Source of the DNA: Dendrobium chrysotoxum
Lineage: Eukaryota > Streptophyta > Magnoliopsida > Asparagales > Orchidaceae
Direction: 5' to 3'
DNA: 64,000 nucleotides
NCBI GenBank assembly: GCA_019925795.1
Contig: CM034303.1
Coordinates: forward strand, 5,146,001 to 5,210,000
The notes beneath the pieces were generated by a model. It was given only the letters and a program-made list of their open reading frames with translations, searched no databases and was not told where the DNA came from. Both the position numbers and the translations under genes were made by a program. Shown here one piece after another: positions 57,800 through 64,000 of the stretch. Each line of letters starts with the position of its first letter. Position 1 is the stretch's first letter.

Positions 57800-60085
57800 T
57801 TCTTAAATATCAATTCTATGAATGATGAAACATGAAGGTCATGTAGGAACTATGCAGCTTTTGCTTTGTTGGATCTACATTCTTCAATTGATACCTGGAA
57901 TTTAGATGCCAAGTTAGTTTCTGGGTTCTATGTGCTTCCGCTCCATGCAATTCATAAAATTCCTCTTCCAACATTTGATTGGGTTTTCGAAAGCACAAAA
58001 TCTCATAATCATTGCAGAAAATTTCTTCTTCCAATGATGAAGTCCAATTCTTCTGTAATCCATTTCTAACCAACTTGGTCCTATTGATCACCTGCATACA
58101 ACCATCAGGAGCTAGAGGCAGTTTTGAGTTTTGGATGCCTTGAAACTTTCCTGAACTAGACAGCTCCATATATCTCTGCCCTAAAAGTTACCTGCCCATC
58201 GTTGTTTCTATGTTGAGTTTTTTCAAAGAATTTCTTGCTTGCTTGATTTTATTTTCAAAAAGCACTATGTGGGTTCGGCACTCCTCCTTAAGATGCATGT
58301 TTTTAGCTTCAAGAGCTCTCATGCGTTCATTAATCACTCTGATCTCCTAGCCTAGATCATTTGTGATCCTATAAAGATAGTTCACATCACTAATTAACCA
58401 CTACATATCAAAAGATTTTTCAGTAAGCAACTCTTGGAAATTAATGAGACGAGCTCCTCAAGAATAGTTTCTTCAAGGATATCATGATTTTCTTCTTCGC
58501 ATGCTTCATTTTACTCACATAAATCATAAAATTTCTTTGACAACAATTCATTTTCCTTTAGCAACAACGAGATTTCACTCTGAGATATAAGACAAGCTTC
58601 CTGTAAATCTGATACTCTTCCATACATTCTCTCCAATCCTACATTTAGCATTTCCTCCCGCTGTTTGCCAACATTAATCCTTCTACAACTGCTTATTTAT
58701 CTCCATTACTTCGTGATTTTTTTCTTTGAAGGTTAAAATTTTCTTGATTCTTCAAAATAGATTTTTGCTCAAGATTCTTTCTCCAAGGGCGTCGTGCGCT
58801 AGCCAGAACTGATCCGGTGATGGGACTCCATCTATCTCTTAGATTCGAGAATCACTGATGTAAGATAGATATCTATATGGAATCTTAATGATTGAAAAGC
58901 TCTTGCCTTCATGCCTACGTCTACCTTTAGGTCATGTTTTTCCTCCTTCCGATTGGGGCACTTTATTTTTGTGCTCTAAACTTAACCAATATCAAATGCA
59001 AGTTGCTCTAAAAGTGTGAAAGAAGATGGTTTCTCAAGTTGAAAATGATGGATTTCACCCCTGGTAAAGAGAACAATAGCCTGCAAAGCTGCAATTTTAT
59101 TTGGAATAATCTGCCAAATATTATCATAACAATCATTTGAAATCTCACAGCCCTTGACATCGTATGACTCACAAATCTTCTTAGTGTCATATGTTTTCAT
59201 CATCACATGAATTCCTTCCAAAAGTTTCACATTATAGTCCAACAGTGTAATTAGCTTCCTCTCCTGAATAGCCCATTCCTGTTTGAGTTCAAAATGGAAA
59301 TTATTTGTGTGCTTCAATTTCTCTATGCACTTTCCACAATCTTTTGAGAGAAATAGATTCTTTTCAGTCAATTCAACCAAAAATTTCTTCAGGATGAAAC
59401 TATCAATCTCAATGTTTACTACTTCATAATGCTCCTCCTCAAGCTTCTGTTTTATAACTTGTATTTATTTTTTCAAGATTTTGATTTGATTACTCAAATA
59501 ATCAATCACTACTAATGAAATTGATATCATTTTCATCCTCTAGTTTTCCTTGTCGAAATGGACAATGCAATTCTTCCATATCATGATCTGCTAGATCCGT
59601 CTCGTATATAATCTAATCATTGCCTTCTAATGCCACAAATCGATTCTCCAAGCTTTGAAGATGCAGTTCCACCTGAATTTCTGACTTAATCAATTCGATG
59701 TCAACTTTGTCCTTTGAGAACTCTTTATTAGCTGCATCCTGTGTTTCAGCCTCTCAACATTTCCATCTTCAGAAATACCCATACCAATAGAAACCAAAAG
59801 TGTTTCCACTAGTTTTCTTTCATTCTCAGATGCTAACTTGTTTTTAATGTCTTTCCCATCTTCATTTTTGGATTTTGAAAATACAAGTTCTCGGATATGG
59901 AGGTCGCGGTAGAGAATCACTTTGCACAAGACTTAGATTTTAATCAACACCATCAACTTGGCTTTGCAAGTTTATGTCTTTTCCCTCCTCATTCACATCT
60001 TTCTCCTTGTCGATCAGTTTATCCTCGAAAGGCGCTTGTGTATCACTTATTGAACTCTCACTCTTTTTCTACTCAATCATTCTCA
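57800..60085 (-). pseudogene. NETWORKED1 (NET1/KIP1)-like gene piece captured by the LTR element
   Basis: Read on the minus strand across several frames and stops, the sequence shows in order LTEKNLFLSKDCGKCIEKLK and LLDYNVKLLEGIHVMMKT, then FTLLEQLAFD (59380-58982). Further on come KEKNHEVMEINKQL, SEISLLLKENELLSKKFYDL and RALEAKNMHLKEE (about 58740-58230). This order matches the middle coiled-coil part of plant NET1 proteins, actin-binding membrane-associated proteins. The N-terminal NAB domain is not present. A stretch at about 58790-58975 does not fit and may be an intron or insertion. Stops and frameshifts make it non-functional. Identification is from memory of the family pattern, not a search. 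Confidence 0.6.
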
Positions 60086-60088
60086 TCT

Positions 60089-60690
60089 TCAACTTTCTAA
60101 CCCTAGGATCGCCACCGCCCCAATAGCTTCTTCCTTCTCTAATGTAGCAGTTGTCGTGATCCCTCCATGTTTCGAGGGTGTGAATCCCACCTTTCTTCCA
60201 CCCTCCTTCCATGATCCCATCTCATGGCTCAGCTTGACCCCCTCCATCTCTGGTCGCCCACTCCCCTTGCCCAAAATATCTCCCATAGTGGTCAACCACC
60301 CCACCACCTCCACCACAAATTTTCCTCCTTGCTGTCCCCCCATCCGAAAACCTGATCCGCCCCTTATTGAAGCCCTAGGAGTTGGCTCTGAATGATAGAA
60401 ACTCTCCTTGTCGAACTCCTCCCATCCGATCTCCTTTCCCTTAAATTCGGCCAAGGGAATCCCAGTCAAATCTTGGTTAGGGTTAGCAATCGGAACCGCA
60501 GGCGGAGTTTTGGAATGCATCTCCATGAGCTTTCTCATCATCTCCTCTAAGCCTCCAAATTGGCTCTCCATCCAATTCTCCATGGCTAAAAACATTCCTT
60601 CGATGGTTGAGAACTTCTCCATCCGGGATTTAATTTGTTCCACTTTGCCTTCCAATGCATCTACCTTCTTTACTGTCCTCTCTCCAAAAT
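60089..60690 (-). pseudogene. Gag N-terminal piece of a Ty3/Gypsy element
   Basis: The frame right after the primer site gives a coiled coil (KVDALEGKVEQIKSRMEKF), then ENWMESQFGGLEEMMRKLME and KTPPAVPIANPN, a pattern seen at the start of plant Gypsy gag proteins, then a Gly/Ser/Pro-rich linker. It stops at 60089 before the capsid domain. The host-derived sequence begins right after. Confidence 0.65.
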
Positions 60691-60693
60691 CTC

Positions 60694-60706
60694 GCTCTAG
60701 TACCAA
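60694..60706 (-). other. Primer-binding site of the small LTR element
   Basis: TTGGTACTAGAGC on the minus strand, six bases after the 5' LTR end. One base off the usual TGGTATCAGAGC type complementary to initiator tRNA-Met. It fixes the minus orientation of the element. Confidence 0.75.
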
Positions 60707-61027
60707 TTTATGTGTCTTGGAAACAAAAACAGCGAATAGAGAAGAAGAAATGCAAGAACACAAATATAGGGGCTGATTTTTTACTGCTCCTTCAACTAAT
60801 AACAAAATATATAATTGATCTACTATTCGAGAGGTAGATCGGCTCTCCCACAAATCCTAGCCACCACTAGGAAACTCACACCAACATGAGGAAAATAAAC
60901 TAAGCATACACAACATGAAAACCCTAGACATAACTCCTTAAATAGCCCTATCACACAATTAAAACCTTCCACAATTAAAACCTTCTTAAAATATTAAAAT
61001 CTTCCACAATTATAATCTTTCTCAACA

Positions 61028-61097
61028 GCCCCCCTTGATTCCTTACATAATGAGTAATAGCTCCTCCGGCCTGGCTGTGAACCCCCCGGCCCATCAG
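61028..61097 (-). repeat. Remnant of a second interior joined to the right LTR
   Basis: Homology between the two ends of the small element does not stop at the LTR. The sequence after the right LTR (CCCCCCTTGATTCCTTACAT) matches the interior sequence after the left LTR (57000 on), including the polypurine tract, for about 65 bp. So the right LTR was also the 3' LTR of another copy, now lost. Confidence 0.6.
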
Positions 61098-62056
61098 AAA
61101 CCTATGTTTACAACATTGAAATACAAAAATATCATTTTTTGGACACTAAATGGAATATAAGAAGTTTGTGAGACAAAAAGAAGGTTATAACCAACAAAAA
61201 CCAAGGCAATCATAAAACAGTTTGTGAAATAAAAAGGGCTCCAGAATTAAGTTCCAGAATGATACTGAAGGGAAGAGGAATAAACAAATACAGTTAGCCT
61301 AGATCTGTTCACGCAGACTGCAAGAGCGAACACAGCATACAAGCAGTAAGAACTCAAAAGAATGGATGTATTTAAGAGATCTCCTTCCCTCATCAAGGAA
61401 ATAAGCTTGGTAGTTCATCTTCAGCTGGCAGTCTGAATAAATAATCACTTGGGATTTCATAACAAATTCAGGACAAAATAATCACAAACAAGATTAGATT
61501 TAAGTGTGTCCACTTCAAAACCAATGCCCACAGTGCAAGAGGATAAAAAATTCTATTATTGATGTATAAAAGAAAATACATGAGTAAGAATACAAGTTTT
61601 TCTAGGAAGCAAGTGAAGCCCAGAAGTTCCTGTGGTTCTACTTTCTATAGTTCCACCCAAGAAACGTGCTACTGAGAGTACAAACTAATTTGGTGATACT
61701 GTGACAAAGGTAAAGTAACCAAGCCAAGAAGAATCGATTGAGCAGTTCAAATTCAATGGAGTATTGGTATAACAATAGTATTTGGTAGCATCAAAACAAC
61801 GAGGGCAATTAATATGAAATCCAATTCAAATTCAATAAGGCACCTACTCGTATTAAAGAACTGCATCAAATTGATTATTTTCACTGAAGTGATCTGATCA
61901 ACACTACTAATATGGAATTCAAAGGGATCAAACAGAAAACTTTACTATAAAATATATCTATATATCCATAGTGCCATTAAAAAGATGCTTGCAATTTCAT
62001 TCAATCAAAATTCTGATACTTTATTTCATGTAGGGAATCTTAACCTCTCTCAATTT
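61098..62056. other. AT-rich, possibly Alfin-like intron or intergenic
   Basis: No supported gene or repeat ends. I looked on the minus strand for the missing Alfin-like exon (a conserved WLLSVAFYFGAR-type block) and did not find it. Confidence 0.4.
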
Positions 62057-63375
62057 CAACAACAACATCAAGCCTTTATCCCACTACACGGGGTCGGCTA
62101 CATGAATCCTTTTTCTCCATTGTGCCATATTAAGAGTCAAATCCTCATTTAAATCTAATAAATAAGGTCATTCCTAATATTTTCTAACAAAGTCTTTTTA
62201 GGTTTACCTCTACCTTTTTTAACATAAGTCAAATATAATACATCTAGTCTCCTAATCGGGTCATCAGAAGGCCGCAATTTTATGTGACCAAACCATCTAA
62301 GGCGACTCTCCCTAATCTTATCTTCCACTGGAGCTATTCCAACCTTTTCACATATATGCTCATTTCATATCTTGTCTCTCTCTAAGAGCAAAGCAACTCA
62401 TCCACTTGAGCATCCTCATCTCTGTAACACTTAGCTTAATATTATCCTTTTCTTTTAATGGCCAACATTCTGCACCATAAATCATTGTAGGTCTCACCAC
62501 CATCTTATAGAATTTTTCCTTAAGTTTGAGGGGGACTTTTCTATCACACAACAAGCCAGATGCATTCCTCCACTTCAACCATCTAACTTGAATTCTACTA
62601 ATAATATTCCTATCTATTTCACCATCTCTGAACAATAGACCCAAGATATCTAAAACGTGTACTATTATTTATGACTTGATTGCTCAAAGTCAAAATCCCC
62701 CCACAGGATTTATTACTACTAAAATTATACTCCATATATTTGATTTTAAATCTACTCAAACGAAAACCTTTAAACTCTAAGGTTGTTCTCCATAATTCAA
62801 GTTTAACTTCAACTGCCTCTCTAGTTTAATCAACAAATATCATCAGCAAAAAGCATACACCAGGGTAAAACCTCTTGCAAATGTCTAATAAGAACATCCA
62901 TGAATAAAGCAAAAAGATATGGACTTAAGGCTAATCCTTGATGTAATCCAACTGAAATAGGAAAATACTTGGTCAAACAACCTTGTGTTTGAACACAAGT
63001 AACAGCTCCTGCATATATATCCTTAATGATTTGAATATAAGCATTATTAGCCACTTTTTTTTCAAGAACTCCCCACAACACTTCTCTTGGAACTTTATCA
63101 TATGCTTTCTCTAAATCAATAAATATCATAGATAGATCCTCATAATTCTCTCTATACTTCTCAATCAAACCTCTCAATAAATGTATAGCTTCTATAGCAG
63201 ACCTACCCAGCATGAATCTAAATTAATTTTGAGAAACATTTGTATCACGTTATAACCTATGTTCCATAACTCTCTCCCATAGTTTTAAAGTACGACACAT
63301 TAACTTAATTCCTCTATAGTTCGTACAATCTTGTGCATCAACTTTATTCTTAAAAATAAAAATCAACCTCTCAAT
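62057..63375 (-). mobile_element. 5'-truncated RTE-like LINE with reverse transcriptase remnant
   Basis: Minus strand, 5' to 3': NYRGIKLMCRTLKLWERVMEH-like start (about 63340-63260), LGRSAIEAIHLLRGLIEKY, MIFIDLEKAYDKVPRE, ISVGLHQGLALSPYLFAL and the catalytic LFADDI (about 62830-63213). After frameshifts comes the C-terminal part SGLLCDRKVPLKLKEKFYK and MIYGAECWPLK (62360-62644). The 3' end has GTAGCCGACCCCGTGTAGTG and a TTGATGTTGTTGTTG-type tail (about 62057-62078), typical of plant RTE LINEs. The Asp-Asp pair survives, but stops and frame breaks make it inactive. Confidence 0.88.
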
Positions 63376-64000
63376 TTCAAAAATAGAAATTTAATATATC
63401 ATTAATTTCTTAGTAAATTTATTTATTCAAAGCAAAACCATATTAATCCAAATCCAAACTAATACAAAATATCCTTCAAAATTATTCTCCACAATATCAC
63501 TGGCACCTTCCTCGCAACTTTTTGAGATGGAGTGGGGTAGATTGAAGTGGTTAGAACAGGATAAGATGAAGAATGGAAGATAATGTGGGTTGAAGGATGA
63601 TTTGGAGTAAAAAATAAAGGATGAGGATGGCAATGTGGATGAGGCATTGGAGGGTGAAGATGAGGAATAACAGGAAGATGTCGATGAGGTGTTGGTGCAA
63701 CTAAAAATCGACAGTGCACTAGCATACTCAGCGGATGATGAGGAAGAATATGAAGAGGGGGAAGGAGGCAAAGTACTTTAATGCCATAATGATAACAAAG
63801 ACGATGATGGTGGTAATAATAATCATGATGGCGGCAATGATAATCATTATGGCAAGGAAGAAATGCACATAGAGTACCATGTTTGGCTTATGGCCTATGC
63901 TAAACGTTAAGAGGATGCAATTGGCTTTGACCCTGGAAAAGAGAAGCTAATGATGAGATCACTGATAAGGATAATGATTATGGTGACACTAGGAAGGACC
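63376..64000 (+). other. Acidic coding-like fragment, unrecognised
   Basis: At about 63620-63780 one plus frame reads mostly Glu, Asp and Gly (EEEYEEGEGG near its end), with one stop inside (near 63667). GAT/GGT repeats at 63790-63850 extend the low complexity. It could be a decayed gene for an acidic protein or simple-sequence DNA. No start or domain is visible. Confidence 0.3.

Larger units (their letters stand above)
56655..61027 (-). mobile_element. Small LTR element carrying a captured host gene
   Basis: Direct repeats of 337 bp (56655-56991) and 315 bp (60713-61027) run TG...CA. Read on the minus strand, the 5' LTR is the right one, followed by a primer site (60694-60706), a gag-like piece (60089-60690), a long NETWORKED1-like coiled-coil piece (about 57800-60085), a pol C-terminal tail (57008-57193), a purine tract (GAGGGGGA, about 56993-57001) and the 3' LTR. 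Protease, reverse transcriptase and integrase cores are absent. It lies upstream of the Alfin-like exons in the same strand sense. LTRs differ by many changes, so it is older than the giant element. I found no clean target duplication, because the right LTR continues into a second partial interior. Confidence 0.8.

Noticed and set aside
57816..58169. 117-codon minus-strand frame as an independent gene
   Set aside because: It lies between the LTRs in the captured region, and its neighbours in other frames continue the NET1-like order; treated as part of that pseudogene.
61415..61445. Possible Alfin-like exon reading LPAED on the minus strand
   Set aside because: Only five residues resemble the family block (LPAEE); surrounding residues and splice sites do not fit.

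Overview
This window is nuclear DNA from a flowering plant. The evidence is AT-rich intergenic sequence, GT-AG introns, three plant gene families (an S40-type senescence regulator, an early nodulin-like phytocyanin and an Alfin-like PHD protein), and a dense layer of plant-type LTR retrotransposons, LINE pieces and small DNA transposons. I cannot name the species. There is no sign of prokaryotic or organelle gene organisation, and I saw no CRISPR array or rRNA gene.

Layout. From 1 to 20,121: AT-rich DNA with two host genes on the minus strand, S40-like (3288-3662) and a two-exon phytocyanin (15075-15693). Around them lie three solo LTRs of one family (986-1810, 3960-6572, 17562-19483), two of which carry a GC-rich minisatellite, one of these split by a hAT element. 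There are also many Tourist-like, CACTA-like and fold-back elements. From 20,127 to 46,186: one giant, young, non-autonomous LTR retrotransposon. It is 26,060 bp long with two nearly identical LTRs of about 8.53 kb, bounded by a perfect 5-bp target duplication (CCTCG). It encodes an upstream ORF and a gag protein but no protease, reverse transcriptase, RNase H or integrase. The place where pol would be is filled with tandem arrays. Both LTRs carry a decayed pentatricopeptide-repeat (PPR) gene fragment. From 46,192 to 55,900: more DNA transposons (hAT, MULE, Tourist) and a LINE tail. From 55,955 to 64,000: the two 3' exons of an Alfin-like gene on the minus strand. Upstream of them lie a small LTR element (56655-61027) that has replaced most of its gag-pol with part of a NETWORKED1-like coiled-coil gene, then an RTE-like LINE (62057-63375).

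How it fits together. The host genes are few and ordinary. The notable biology is in the mobile DNA: two unrelated LTR elements have each picked up pieces of host genes, one keeping the captured piece inside its LTR and the other in its interior, and neither could move without enzymes supplied by another element. The giant element also seems to have landed in, or just beside, a minus-strand transcribed region whose two halves are now 26 kb apart. All repeat boundaries were read by eye from terminal motifs and target duplications; family names of small elements are inferences from those signatures.
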